This document shows, one piece after another, positions 8,885 through 17,863 of a stretch of DNA of 64,000 bases. The position numbers were made by a program, and so were the translations under genes. The stretch comes from Achromobacter ruhlandii (GTDB taxonomy: Bacteria; Pseudomonadota; Gammaproteobacteria; Burkholderiales; Burkholderiaceae_B): contig NZ_CADIJL010000008.1 in NCBI RefSeq assembly GCF_902859695.1, positions 124,001 through 188,000 on the forward strand, given 5' to 3'. Position 1 is the first letter of the stretch, and each line of letters begins with the position of its first letter. A model generated the notes under the pieces. The model was not told the DNA's origin. It ran no database searches and saw only the letters and a list, made by a program, of their open reading frames with translations.

Positions 8885-9253
8885 ATGTTCCGCTACTCAC
8901 ATTTCCGCTCGGTCCTTGCGATACTGCTGGCTTTCAGTCTGGTCAGCGCATCGTTGTGGAGCTATGGGGCCGAGGCAACTGCCGATTTACTGTCGGACGA
9001 GATGGCGCACTTTTCCGCCACGGGCCACCACGCCCAGCCGGACCACGAGTCCATCGGCAAGAATGGCGCCAACAAGCCCTGCAACCACGGCTGCCATGCC
9101 CAATTCCATTTGGCCGGGGCAGAATGCCACGACGAATCCTTCTCACCCATTCCCCCAGCAGGCGAGCGCTTTGATCCCCTGCGGGTGGGGCTGGTCCCGA
9201 CCCGCCCGAACGAGGATCCCTTCCGGCCGCCTCGCAGCTTCTTTCAAGCCTGA
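8885..9253 (+). CDS. Small periplasmic His/Cys-containing protein of the RND operon
   Basis: This 122 aa protein has a signal peptide or anchor at residues 9-28 (VLAILLAFSLVSASLWSYGA). The mature part has a metal-binding look: HFSATGHHAQPDH, then CNHGCHAQFHLAGAECH. Size, layout and position at the head of an RND operon recall CzcI/DUF2946-type proteins, thought to tune efflux or bind metal in the periplasm; the assignment is by layout. It lies 61 bp upstream of the outer-membrane factor gene. The preceding DNA carries gene relics, so this operon may begin here. Confidence 0.6.
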   Translation: MFRYSHFRSVLAILLAFSLVSASLWSYGAEATADLLSDEMAHFSATGHHAQPDHESIGKNGANKPCNHGCHAQFHLAGAECHDESFSPIPPAGERFDPLRVGLVPTRPNEDPFRPPRSFFQA

Positions 9254-9314
9254 GTCTTTTCCTTTGACCTAAGGCGGGCGCCGTTGGCGCCGGCCGGCTT
9301 GAAAGATTTATTCC

Positions 9315-10622
9315 ATGCTGTCTTGCAGTTCCCTTGCTGCGGCACGTCCTTTAGGACACGCCTTCGCGCTCCTGGCCGGGGCTTGGCTCGTGCTCGCCGG
9401 TGCGCCTGAAGTGAGCTACGCCGCCACGCCCTTGACGTTGGACGAAGCGTGGCGTCTCGCCGAAGCCGCCAACCCGACGCTACGCACCGCACAGGCCAAT
9501 CAGGCGGCGGCCGAGGGGCAACGCGCCGACACCCGCGGCCTCCTCTGGAACAATCCCCAGCTCTCCGCTGAAACCCTCCGCCGGGAGGGCCGGCAACCTG
9601 GGTTCTCCCAGGAACGATGGCGCGAGTGGAACGCCGGCCTTTCGCAGACTTTCGAAATCGCCGGGCAGCAGGGCCACCGCCGCGAGGCCGCCGATCAGGA
9701 TCTGGCCGCCCTGCAGGCGGTACTGCAGGAGACGCATCGCCGGGTACGCGCCGACATCGAACAGCGTTTCGTCCGGGTGCTGGCCCTCCAGCTTCGCATC
9801 GCGACCGAAGAAGTAGCGCTCCAGCTGGTTGAGGACGCCGCCACCGCCGTCCTGAAGCGAGTAGCGGCCGGCGAGGATAGCCGGCTCGACGGCAACCTGG
9901 CCCTCGTCGAAGCGGAGCGCGGCCGCAACCAGCTCGCTGCCCTGCGCGAGCAGCTCACCGAGGTCCGCGCCGAATTGGCCAGCGCCCTACAACTGGCACC
10001 GGAAAGCTTGCCCGAGGTGGCCGGCGAACTGATGCCCAGTGCCGCGAACTACACCCTCGATCAGTTGCTGGCGACGGCCCTCGGACGGCCGCAGTTGCAG
10101 GCACTGGAGCGGCGCGAAGCGGCGGCCGCCAGCCGCCTTGGCCTGGAGCGCGCCTCGGCTTACCCCGACATCACCGTCGGCGTGACGGCAGGCCGGGAAG
10201 GGGCGACTGAGGCGCGGGAGAAGCTCATCGGCGTCAGCCTCTCGGTACCATTGCCGCTCTTTCGCCGCAATGCCACGGGCATCGGCAAGGCGACGACCGA
10301 GCTGACCCAGGCGCAGATCGAGCGCCAGGTGGCTGGCCGCGACATTCCCGCCCAGGTGCGCGCCCTGTGGCTCAACGTCGAGAGCCTGCGGGCCCGGGTG
10401 AAACGCCTGGAAGCCAACGTGCTGGCCAGCCTCGATCAGAACCAGCAGCTGTCGACCAAGTCCTATCGCGCCGGCGAGATCGGCCTCCTGCAGCTCATCG
10501 TGGTGAACCGCCAGGTGCTCGACGGGCGCCGCGACCTGATCGACGCTCGCAGCGAACTGCGCCTCGCCACCGTTGCCCTCCAAGCCGCCGCAGGCTGGCC
10601 GGCCGCGGGAGGGGCGCGATGA
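9315..10622 (+). CDS. CzcC-type outer-membrane factor (TolC family)
   Basis: This 435 aa protein is within the normal size of TolC/CzcC proteins. Signal peptide: about residues 1-37, rich in Ala/Leu and ending SYAATP. It has the two-fold OEP repeat: TLDEAWRLAEAANPTLRTAQ opens the first half and LDQLLATALGRPQLQALERR the second. It forms the trimeric channel of a three-part metal pump. Its TGA overlaps the ATG of the adaptor gene (ATGA), so translation is coupled. Because the partner pump's substrate is not certain, I give no Czc or Cus symbol. Confidence 0.9.
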   Translation: MLSCSSLAAARPLGHAFALLAGAWLVLAGAPEVSYAATPLTLDEAWRLAEAANPTLRTAQANQAAAEGQRADTRGLLWNNPQLSAETLRREGRQPGFSQERWREWNAGLSQTFEIAGQQGHRREAADQDLAALQAVLQETHRRVRADIEQRFVRVLALQLRIATEEVALQLVEDAATAVLKRVAAGEDSRLDGNLALVEAERGRNQLAALREQLTEVRAELASALQLAPESLPEVAGELMPSAANYTLDQLLATALGRPQLQALERREAAAASRLGLERASAYPDITVGVTAGREGATEAREKLIGVSLSVPLPLFRRNATGIGKATTELTQAQIERQVAGRDIPAQVRALWLNVESLRARVKRLEANVLASLDQNQQLSTKSYRAGEIGLLQLIVVNRQVLDGRRDLIDARSELRLATVALQAAAGWPAAGGAR

Positions 10623-11878
10623 AAGCACTGCTGACGAATACCTATAACAAGAACTTTTCCGGGGTAAATCCCATGCCAATCCTTTCCCTACCGCGGGCCG
10701 CCGGGCTCGCCCTCCTGGCCGGCGCCTTCCTGCTGGGTGCCTGCAACCGACCGGATAGCCCGTCGGCCGAAGCGAAACCGGCCACATCTGTCCAGGAAAA
10801 GCCAGGCGCCGACAAGACGACGGACGAACACGGCGAAGCCGGGCAAATGAAGCTCTCCGCTGAGGAAATCGAGACTGCGGGCATCCGGGTCGAAGTGCTG
10901 AAGGCGCAGCCCGTTGCCGACCAGGTAGTGCTCACCGCCACCATCCGGGCCAACCAGGACCGCATCGCCCATGTCGCGCCCCGCGTCCCGGCCCGGATCG
11001 ACCAAGTCTACGCCAACCTGGGCGACGATGTGAAGGCGGGCCAGCCGCTGGCCCGCCTCGACAGCATCGAGCTGGGCGAGGCCCATTCCGTCTATCGCCA
11101 GGCGCAGAGCCAGTTGGCGCTCGCCAAGGCCGACTTCGAGCGGGCGCAGAAGCTCAAGGCCGATGAGATCATCCCCGAGAAGGACTATCTGCGCGCCCGC
11201 AGCGAGTACGAGAAGGCCCGTGCCAGCCAGCGCGCCGCCGAAGACCGCCTGCAACTCCTGGACGCCGAGCACCGGGATTCGGAACAGGGACCGACTTCGC
11301 TCTTCTCGGTGAAGGCGCCGTTCGCCGGTACCGTCATCGAGAAGGCGGCGGTCCTGGGCGAATTGGCGCAGCCGGACAAGAGCCTCTTCACCGTCGCCGA
11401 TCTGTCGACCCTGTGGATCGAGGCCAACCTGTTCGAGAAGGACCTCGGCCGGGTACGCCCGGGCGCACCGGCCACCGTGACCGTGAGCGCCTATCCGGGC
11501 GAAACCTTCCAGGGCCGGCTTACCTACATCAGCAGCATGGTGGACAAGGAAACCCGGGCGGTGCCGGCCCGAGTCGAGGTGCCCAATCCGGATCGGCGCA
11601 TGAAGCCCGAGATGTTCGCCACCGCCGCCATCGCGACGGGGTCCGCGACCCCGGCGATGACGTTGCCGCAGGCAGCGGTGCTGCTGGTGAACGGCCAGCC
11701 CATGGCCTTCGTCCAGGAAGCCGGCGGCTTCGAGCCCCGCGCCGTCGAGCCTGGTGACAAGGTCGGCGACCGGGTCGTCATCAAGAGCGGCATTAAGAGT
11801 GGTGAAGTGGTGGTCGTGGCGGGCGCCTACGCGCTGAAAGCGCGGCTCCTCAAGTCGCAAATCGGCGACGAACACTGA
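10619..11878 (+). CDS. RND periplasmic adaptor (CzcB-like lipoprotein)
   Basis: The start at 10619 has GGAGG six bases upstream and overlaps the preceding stop; an in-frame ATG at 10673 would give a more usual signal peptide, and both lead to a lipobox (AFLLGAC). The product is 419 aa from 10619. Order: signal, low-complexity linker, KLSAEEIETAGIRVEVL (CzcB-type entry), barrel-sandwich halves around HVAPRVPARIDQVYANLGDD and KAPFAGTVIEKAAVLGE, and a coiled-coil hairpin between them (VYRQAQSQLALAKADFERA). It joins the outer-membrane channel to the inner-membrane pump. The pump gene follows 12 bp later. Confidence 0.9.
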   Translation: MKALLTNTYNKNFSGVNPMPILSLPRAAGLALLAGAFLLGACNRPDSPSAEAKPATSVQEKPGADKTTDEHGEAGQMKLSAEEIETAGIRVEVLKAQPVADQVVLTATIRANQDRIAHVAPRVPARIDQVYANLGDDVKAGQPLARLDSIELGEAHSVYRQAQSQLALAKADFERAQKLKADEIIPEKDYLRARSEYEKARASQRAAEDRLQLLDAEHRDSEQGPTSLFSVKAPFAGTVIEKAAVLGELAQPDKSLFTVADLSTLWIEANLFEKDLGRVRPGAPATVTVSAYPGETFQGRLTYISSMVDKETRAVPARVEVPNPDRRMKPEMFATAAIATGSATPAMTLPQAAVLLVNGQPMAFVQEAGGFEPRAVEPGDKVGDRVVIKSGIKSGEVVVVAGAYALKARLLKSQIGDEH

Positions 11879-11890
11879 CGAGGTGCCCTC

Positions 11891-14800
11891 ATGCTGAATT
11901 CGATTGTCGATCTCTCGCTGCGCTACAAGGTGCTGGTGCTGCTGGGATTCCTGCTCGTCGTGGTCTTCGGGGTGCAGGCGTTCCGCACGGTGCCGGTGGA
12001 CGCCTTCCCGGATGTGACACCGGTCCAGGTCAATATTTATACCGAATCCCCAGGGGTCGCCGCCGAGGACGTCGAGAAGCTCCTCACTTTTCCGGTGGAA
12101 ACCGCCCTGGCCGGTCTGCCCGGGGTCGACGAAATCCGCTCGGTGTCCTTGTTCGGCCTGTCCTACGTGAGCGTCTATTTCAAGGACAACGTAGACATCT
12201 ATTTTGCCCGCCGCCTGGTCAGCGAAAAGCTCCTCGAAGCGAAGGAGCGGATTCCCGAAGGCTATGGGGAACCGACCCTGGGGCCGAACACCTCGGGACT
12301 CGGGCAAGTGTTCTGGTACACCATCGAGTCGGCCGACCGGAAGCTCTCGACCATGGACTTGCGCACCCTACAGGACTGGACCGTGCGACTCATGCTGCGC
12401 ACCGCGCCCGGCGTGGATGACGTGACTTCGTGGGGGGGCGACGAGAAACAGTTCCAGGTGCTCATCCAGCCCCAGAAACTGATCAAGTACGGCCTGACCT
12501 TCAAGGCGGTGATGGAGGCCCTGGCCGCCAACAATCGCCAGGTGGGCGGCCAGTACCTGAATCTCGGCCAGGAGCAGTATCTGGTACGCGGCCTCGGTCT
12601 GGTCACCGGCTCCCGCGACATCGGCAACATCGTGATTACCCAGCGCGAAGGGGCCCCCGTCTACGTGCGCGACGTGGCAGAAGTGAAAGAAGCCCCCAGC
12701 CTGCGTTTTGGCGCGGTCACCAAAGATGGCCGGGAAGTGGTATTGGGGCTGGCGCTGGCGCGCATCAACGAGAACGCCAAGAACGTGGTGGATGCGGTGA
12801 AGGCCAAGCTCAAGGTGGCCCAGCAGGCGCTGCCCAAGGGGGTCACCATCACCCCGGAATACGACCGCACGGAGTTGGTGGAGAAGGCGCTGAAGACGGC
12901 GGAAAGCGCCCTCCTGGAAGGTTCGATCCTGGTCGCGCTAATCCTCTTCCTGTTCCTCGGGGAAATCCGCTCGGCCGTGGTCGTAGTCGTGACCCTGCCG
13001 CTCGCCATGCTCATCGCTTTCATCCTGATGCAATATGTCGGGATGTCCGCCAACCTGATGTCGCTGGCGGGGCTGGCTATCGGCATCGGCATGATGGTGG
13101 ACGGCGCGGTGGTCATGGTGGAGAACAGCTTCCGGCTCCTCTCCCATCAGGCCGGCAAGCCGGTCAACAAGACGCATGTGATGCTGGAAGCGGCGCGGGA
13201 AGTGATCAACCCGATCGCGTTCGCCATCCTGATCATCATCGTCGTCTTCCTGCCGCTCTTCTCCCTGACCGGTCTGGAGGGCAAGCTCTTCAAGCCCATG
13301 GCGCTCACCATCGCCTTCGCCATGCTGGGGTCCCTCATCCTGACACTGACCCTCGTTCCGGTACTGGCGGCGCTGATCCTGAAGCCGAAGGAAGAGAAGG
13401 ATACTTTCATCCTGCGCCATGCGAAGCGTATCTATCTGCCCTTGCTGGACTGGGCGCTTGACCGGAAAAAGACCGTGATCGGCGGCGCCCTGGTGCTACT
13501 GGCGGCGGCGCTGGCCCTGTTTCCCTTCCTCGGCAAGGAATTCATGCCGACGCTGCAGGAGGGCACCATCCTTTTCCGCGTCACCGGCATTCCTTCCACC
13601 TCGCTGGAAGAGAGCATCGCCGTCTCGAAACGCATCGACGCCGTGCTCAAGGAGCATTTCCCCCAGGTGACCTCGACCCTCGCCACCATCGGCCGCGCCG
13701 AGAAGGGCGAAACAGCGGATGTGAATTACATGGAAATCCTGATGACCGCGAAACCGGTGGATGAATGGCCCAAGCGCCTATCCATGCCGGAACTCGCCCG
13801 TGAAATGCAGGAAACCCTGGAAAAGGCCGTTCCCACCGTGGTATTCGGCGCCACCCAGCCGATCCAGATGCGGGTCGAGGAACTGATTTCCGGCGTACGC
13901 GCCACCCTGGCCCTCAAGGTCTATGGAGAGGATCTCGCCACCCTGGATCGCCTGGCTGGGGAAATGAAAACCGTGCTCGACAAGGTGCCCGGCGCGGCGG
14001 ACCTTTCTCTGGAAGCCAACAAGGGCAAGCCGCAGATGGTGATCAAGGTCAACCGCGACGAAGCGGCCCGCTATGGCATCAACGCCGACGAAATCCTCGA
14101 AGTGGTGCAGGCCGGCATCGGCGGCAAGACCGTGTCGACGGTGATCGACGGCACCAAGCGCTTTGCTCTCCAGGTGCGCCTGGACGCAGCCTTCCGCGAC
14201 AGCCCGCAGGCGATTGCCGACATCCCCATCCGCACTCAGTCCGGAGCGCTGGTGCCCCTGTCCCGGGTGGCGACGGTGGAGATGAACGAAGGTTATTCCT
14301 TCGTGCGGCGCGAACAGCTGCAGCGCTATGCGGTGATCCAGCTGGACGTGCGGGGCCGCGACGTGAACGGGTTCGTCCAGGAGGCTGAAGCCCGCATCCG
14401 GACGCAGGTGAAGCTGCCGGCCGGCTACTGGACCGAGTGGGGCGGCGCCTTCGAGAACCAGCAGCGGGCCATGGCCCGGCTGGCGGTGATCGTGCCGCTC
14501 ACCATCGGGCTCATCTTCATCCTGCTCTACACTGCCTTCAACTCGCTGACCCATGCCACCCTGATCATCGCCAACGTGCCCTTTGCCGTCATCGGCGGCG
14601 TTTTCGGCCTGGCGCTGACCGGCCAGTACGTGTCGGTGCCATCGGCCATCGGCTTCATCGCCGTGTTCGGGGTGGCCATGCTGAACGGCATCGTGCTGGT
14701 GTCCTTCCTCAACGACCAGCGCCGGCACGGGGCGTCGATTCGCGAGGCGGTGCGCCAGGGGGCCGCCCTGCGCCTGCGGCCGGTGCTGATGACCGCTTCG

Positions 14801-14983
14801 GTCGCCATCCTGGGCCTCATTCCCATGCTGCTTTCGCAGGGGGTGGGTGCCGAGACCCAGCGCCCGCTGGCCACCGTGGTGGTCGGCGGGCTGTTTACTT
14901 CGACAGCGCTGACGCTGCTCCTGCTGCCGCTCATGTATGAATGGGTGGAGTCCCGGCGGGAGCGCAGCAACCCCTCAACCTGA
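11891..14983 (+). CDS. CusA/CzcA-family heavy-metal RND pump
   Basis: At 1030 aa the length fits HME-RND proteins. It has twelve membrane segments with two large periplasmic loops; the first helix is YKVLVLLGFLLVVVFGVQAF. The TM4 signature reads LAIGIGMMVDGAVVMVEN. Classical zinc/cobalt/cadmium pumps have DFGxxVDGAVVIVEN there; the first Asp is absent here, and the copper/silver type (AVGAMVDAAIVMIEN) also differs, so the cation is uncertain. It exports periplasmic or cytosolic cations, driven by protons. It forms one operon with 8885-11878 and is followed by a PII-like gene, an association reported for the PII 'new group'. Confidence 0.92.
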   Translation: MLNSIVDLSLRYKVLVLLGFLLVVVFGVQAFRTVPVDAFPDVTPVQVNIYTESPGVAAEDVEKLLTFPVETALAGLPGVDEIRSVSLFGLSYVSVYFKDNVDIYFARRLVSEKLLEAKERIPEGYGEPTLGPNTSGLGQVFWYTIESADRKLSTMDLRTLQDWTVRLMLRTAPGVDDVTSWGGDEKQFQVLIQPQKLIKYGLTFKAVMEALAANNRQVGGQYLNLGQEQYLVRGLGLVTGSRDIGNIVITQREGAPVYVRDVAEVKEAPSLRFGAVTKDGREVVLGLALARINENAKNVVDAVKAKLKVAQQALPKGVTITPEYDRTELVEKALKTAESALLEGSILVALILFLFLGEIRSAVVVVVTLPLAMLIAFILMQYVGMSANLMSLAGLAIGIGMMVDGAVVMVENSFRLLSHQAGKPVNKTHVMLEAAREVINPIAFAILIIIVVFLPLFSLTGLEGKLFKPMALTIAFAMLGSLILTLTLVPVLAALILKPKEEKDTFILRHAKRIYLPLLDWALDRKKTVIGGALVLLAAALALFPFLGKEFMPTLQEGTILFRVTGIPSTSLEESIAVSKRIDAVLKEHFPQVTSTLATIGRAEKGETADVNYMEILMTAKPVDEWPKRLSMPELAREMQETLEKAVPTVVFGATQPIQMRVEELISGVRATLALKVYGEDLATLDRLAGEMKTVLDKVPGAADLSLEANKGKPQMVIKVNRDEAARYGINADEILEVVQAGIGGKTVSTVIDGTKRFALQVRLDAAFRDSPQAIADIPIRTQSGALVPLSRVATVEMNEGYSFVRREQLQRYAVIQLDVRGRDVNGFVQEAEARIRTQVKLPAGYWTEWGGAFENQQRAMARLAVIVPLTIGLIFILLYTAFNSLTHATLIIANVPFAVIGGVFGLALTGQYVSVPSAIGFIAVFGVAMLNGIVLVSFLNDQRRHGASIREAVRQGAALRLRPVLMTASVAILGLIPMLLSQGVGAETQRPLATVVVGGLFTSTALTLLLLPLMYEWVESRRERSNPST

Positions 14984-15026
14984 CCGCGGTGGCTCCACTC
15001 GCCGGGGCCGCCGCATGGAGAACGAC

Positions 15027-15365
15027 ATGAAAGAGATCAAGGCACTCATCCGCCAAGACCGCATCGCCGACGTGCTCGAAGCATTGCGGGATTCGGGGCT
15101 GTGCAATTGCGCCGGGAACTCCGCTTGCCACAACATTACCGCCTCCCGGGTGCAACATCCCTTCGCCGGCACCGATACGGCGCAGCAGCACTACGCGATG
15201 GATCTCGCGGAACCCGTCGTGATCGAGTACAAGCTCGAACTCCTGTGTAGCGATGACCTGGTGGACACCTTGGTGGACGTGATCGCCAAGGCGGCGCACA
15301 CCGGCCAGCCCGAACCGGGATGGATCCTGGTCGGCGCCATCGAGCGCGCAATCAAGATATCTTGA
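15027..15365 (+). CDS. PII-like signalling protein linked to metal efflux (PII-NG type)
   Basis: This 112 aa protein has the PII start KEIKALIRQDRIADVLEAL followed by a divergent middle, where a cysteine/His cluster (LCNCAGNSACH) stands in place of the usual early loop, and YKLELLCSDDLVDTLVDVI as the second beta-alpha unit. The GRQ T-loop motif of GlnB/GlnK is absent, so it is not a nitrogen sensor. PII proteins of the 'new group' are known next to RND metal pumps and may sense metal or nucleotide. ATG 15027 is chosen because GGAG lies six bases before it; ATG 15015 has none. The gap to the pump gene is 43 bp. Confidence 0.8.
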   Translation: MKEIKALIRQDRIADVLEALRDSGLCNCAGNSACHNITASRVQHPFAGTDTAQQHYAMDLAEPVVIEYKLELLCSDDLVDTLVDVIAKAAHTGQPEPGWILVGAIERAIKIS

Positions 15366-15416
15366 GGAGCAAGGGATGACAGCCAATCCATCCGCCGCAA
15401 CGCTCCTGGCGAAACC

Positions 15417-16526
15417 ATGAATAGGCGCTTCTGGCTGCTCCTGGTCGCCCTGGCCGGCATCGGGCTCCTGGTCTGGTCCTTCCTCTCGGAGCGAGGCGGG
15501 GGGTGGGCGATGCGGGAAGTCATCACGATCAAGGAAACAGCTCCACCACCCGCGACGACAGGCCCATATAGCTTCCGCCAGGCGGCACACAAAGCCATGT
15601 CCTCGGTCGTGAATGTCTATACCCTGAAACAGGTCGTTACCCGGCGCGGTCCGGGTTTCAGCCATCCCTTCGGGCAGCCGTTCGGCGGGCCGGCACCGCA
15701 GCCGGCGAGCAGTCTCGGTTCGGGGGTCGTCGTCAGCGCCGACGGTTACATCCTCACCAACAACCACGTGGTCGAGGGCGCCGATGAGATTGCAGTCGCC
15801 TTCCCGTCGGGGGAAGCGGCCGAGGCTCGCGTGGTCGGGGTCGACCCGGAAACCGACCTGGCCGTGCTGAAGATCGAGGCCAAGGGGCTGGTTCCCGCGA
15901 CTTTCGCCGACCCAGCCAGCGTCGAAGTCGGCGATCCGGTCCTGGCCATCGGCAACCCCTTCGGCATCGGGCAGACGGTCACCCTGGGCATCGTCAGCGC
16001 CACCGGGCGCAACCGGCTCGGCATCAATACATTCGAGAATTTCATCCAGACCGACGCGGCCATCAATCCCGGCAATTCCGGCGGGGCGCTGGTGGATGCC
16101 TCCGGCGCCCTCATTGGCATCAATACGGCGATCTTTTCCCAAAGCGGCGGCTCTCAGGGCATCGGCTTCGCCATCCCGGTCAGCATCGCCCGGCAGGTCC
16201 TGGAGCAGATTCTCAAGACCGGGCGGGTCGAACGCGGCTGGCTCGGCATCGATGCTCGGGAAATCCGCCGCGAGAACGGGCGCCCGGAGGTGGTCATCGC
16301 CGGCGTACTGCGGGGTGGCCCGGCCGATGTGGGCGGCATCAGGCCGGGTGATGTCGTCGTCGCCATTAACCAGCGGCCGGTCACCGACACGGTGGACCTC
16401 ATCAACCAGATCGCTGCAGTCGCACCGGGCAGTTCGCTGGGAATCTCGGTCAGGCGTGACGGATCCGAACTGCCGTTAAGGCTGCGTGCGGGCAAGCGGC
16501 CGGCGCTACGCGGCGTCGAACAATAG
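15417..16526 (+). CDS. DegS/HtrA-type periplasmic serine protease with one PDZ domain
   Basis: This 369 aa protein has an N-terminal signal anchor (residues 5-22). The trypsin-like domain has its catalytic His in LTNNHVVEG (about residue 117), Asp in DPETDLAVL (147) and Ser in NPGNSGGAL (221). A single PDZ domain follows (about 260-355, with RGGPADVGGIRPGDVVVAIN). One PDZ plus an uncleaved anchor fits DegS/AlgW rather than DegP. In that family the protease cuts anti-sigma factors or damaged envelope proteins. Being 51 bp after the PII-like gene suggests it serves the same operon, perhaps against metal-induced misfolding; this is inference. Confidence 0.9.
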   Translation: MNRRFWLLLVALAGIGLLVWSFLSERGGGWAMREVITIKETAPPPATTGPYSFRQAAHKAMSSVVNVYTLKQVVTRRGPGFSHPFGQPFGGPAPQPASSLGSGVVVSADGYILTNNHVVEGADEIAVAFPSGEAAEARVVGVDPETDLAVLKIEAKGLVPATFADPASVEVGDPVLAIGNPFGIGQTVTLGIVSATGRNRLGINTFENFIQTDAAINPGNSGGALVDASGALIGINTAIFSQSGGSQGIGFAIPVSIARQVLEQILKTGRVERGWLGIDAREIRRENGRPEVVIAGVLRGGPADVGGIRPGDVVVAINQRPVTDTVDLINQIAAVAPGSSLGISVRRDGSELPLRLRAGKRPALRGVEQ

Positions 16527-16636
16527 ACGGATGGACGGGAAAAACTCGCGCTTGGGTTCGCTACCGGCCCGGGTTTTCTTGGCGGGCGCTGCTTCTCGGT
16601 CACCGATTTTCTCTTGGCATGCTTGGCATATCACCC

Positions 16637-16641
16637 TATTG
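16637..16641. repeat. Target-site duplication TATTG, left copy
   Basis: These five bases lie directly outside the left 38-bp inverted end at 16642. The same five bases directly follow the right end at 29110. Tn3-family transposition makes 5-bp duplications. Confidence 0.85.
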
Positions 16642-16679
16642 AGGGTCGTCTCAGAAAACGGGAAATCAAGCACGCTAAG
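16642..16679 (+). repeat. Left terminal inverted repeat (38 bp, Tn21-like)
   Basis: It reads AGGGTCGTCTCAGAAAACGG outward to inward and ends GCACGCTAAG. It matches the right end at most positions, including CAAGCACGCTAAG exactly. The similarity continues about 20 bp inward (CCGGTTGCAGCGGTCGTAAC on this side), as in Tn3 elements. Confidence 0.88.
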
Positions 16680-17062
16680 CCGGTTGCAGCGGTCGTAACG
16701 GCCTGTACGAGATCCTCGATCTCTTCACGACTCATTACGGCCATCAGGTCGACCACTTCTACGATAACCTCGTTCATGCTAAAACTGCAGTTGAAATCGC
16801 CTGGCACCTCGAAAGGGTTGTGCCACAATGGTTTCGAGTAAATCAGCGTTGCTGTAGATCAGTTGGACAAAAATCCAGAAAAACCTTGCAGCACAGCGGT
16901 TTCCACGTACCCCTCCGTTCAACTGAGTTTTCTAGGTTCATCCTGATCCGAACCCCAAGCCCCGGGACGACGATCCGCCGTTCTGATCCTCATGCGATCA
17001 ACTCAACAATGCCGTCGGCATAAACCTTTGGCGGCGTTTCTCGTTGCCTTGTAAGCGTTCTA
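16680..17062. other. Subterminal region of the Tn3-type unit
   Basis: About 380 bp with no sure gene. A minus-strand frame from 16777 to 16631 (48 codons, NEVIVEVVDLMAVMSREEIE) reads out through the left inverted repeat. It has no ribosome site and may be a tail of the transposon. Near 17050 GTAAGCGTTC could be the outer end of the IS66 remnant. Confidence 0.35.
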
Positions 17063-17354
17063 CGCTACCGCACCGCTCGGCGGGTTGGCCCTGAGCGGCA
17101 GCAGTTCATCGATCCTGCTATAAGGCCAAGTGGGGAGTTTTTCGAAAGTGTCCCTGAGCCAGGCGTACGGCTCCAAGCCATTGAGCTTTGCCGTGGCCAG
17201 CAAACTCTGAATCGCTGCTGCTCGGCGACCGGCCCGCTCGGAGCCGGTGAATAACCAGTTGCGGCACCCCGGCGTGATCGGCCGGATGGAATTTTCCGCC
17301 GGGTTGTTGTCAATCGGCAAATCCCCATGATCGAGATGAATCGCCCCGGCTCTA
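17063..17354 (-). pseudogene. IS66 family transposase (TnpC), C-terminal fragment
   Basis: The minus-strand frame contains DLPIDNNPAENSIRPITPGC and WLFTGSERAGRRAAAIQSLL, then AKLNGLEPYAWLRDTFEKL, the hallmark C-terminus of IS66 TnpC. The N-terminal four-fifths are missing. The fragment runs straight into IS3-type sequence at about 17355, showing that the IS66 element was cut by another event. Confidence 0.85.
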
Positions 17355-17600
17355 CTAGACACTCTGTAGCCGGTTGAAATACTGGTTTTCGAACTCTACC
17401 GGAGAAACGTCGTTTGCATAGCCATGACGACGTTTCGGGTTATAGAACATCTCGATGTAGTTGAAGACATCTCGGCGCGCTTCCTCGCGGTCGAGATAGG
17501 TTTTGCGGCGAATGCGCTCGCGCTTGAGTAGCTGGAAGAAACTCTCTGCGACCGCGTTGTCGTAGCAATTTCCCCGGCGGCTCACAGCCATCGCCATTCG
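17355..17600 (-). pseudogene. IS3 family transposase OrfB, C-terminal fragment
   Basis: The frame gives SRRGNCYDNAVAESFFQLLK, RKTYLDREEARRDVFNYIE and FYNPKRRHGYANDVSPVEFE. These are the final Asp/Glu part of the DDE core and the tail of IS3-family OrfB (the Glu is in NAVAESFF). The upstream two-thirds are missing; the fragment is wedged between IS66 tnpB and tnpC pieces. Confidence 0.88.
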
Positions 17601-17863
17601 GCTTGGCTCAGGGTACAAGCGGCATCATTACTTTGCGGCCAGGTGAAGCGACCTTGATGCAAACGCCGAACACATAACCAGACACCGGTGCCGTCCCAGA
17701 CCAGCAATTTGATCCGATTGCCGCCCCGATTGCGAAAGACGTACGCCGTACCGTCGCAAGGTGATCGCCCCAGTGCTTGCTGAATTTGTTGTGACAGGCC
17801 GTCAATGCCCCGGCGCATATCGGTCGGCTCGACGACCAGCCAGAATTGCTCCGGCCGGATCAT
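17601..17863 (-). pseudogene. IS66 TnpB, truncated
   Basis: From ATG 17863: IRPEQFWLVVEPTDMRRGID, then AYVFRNRGGNRIKLLVWDG and HQGRFTWPQ, the typical IS66 TnpB (accessory protein, about 115 aa). It is intact until about residue 85 and then merges with IS3 sequence near 17600, so the C-terminus is lost. Confidence 0.85.

Noticed and set aside
10688-12307. Minus-strand frame of 539 codons
   Set aside because: Antisense to the adaptor and RND pump genes; low-complexity His/Gly/Arg product from high-GC mirror codons, with no motif.
14931-16142. Minus-strand frame of 403 codons
   Set aside because: Antisense to the PII-like and protease genes, no recognisable domain.
16631-16777. tnpA remnant at the left Tn3 end
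   Set aside because: The short outward frame shows no TnpA motif, and its similarity to the right end is explained by the terminal repeat.
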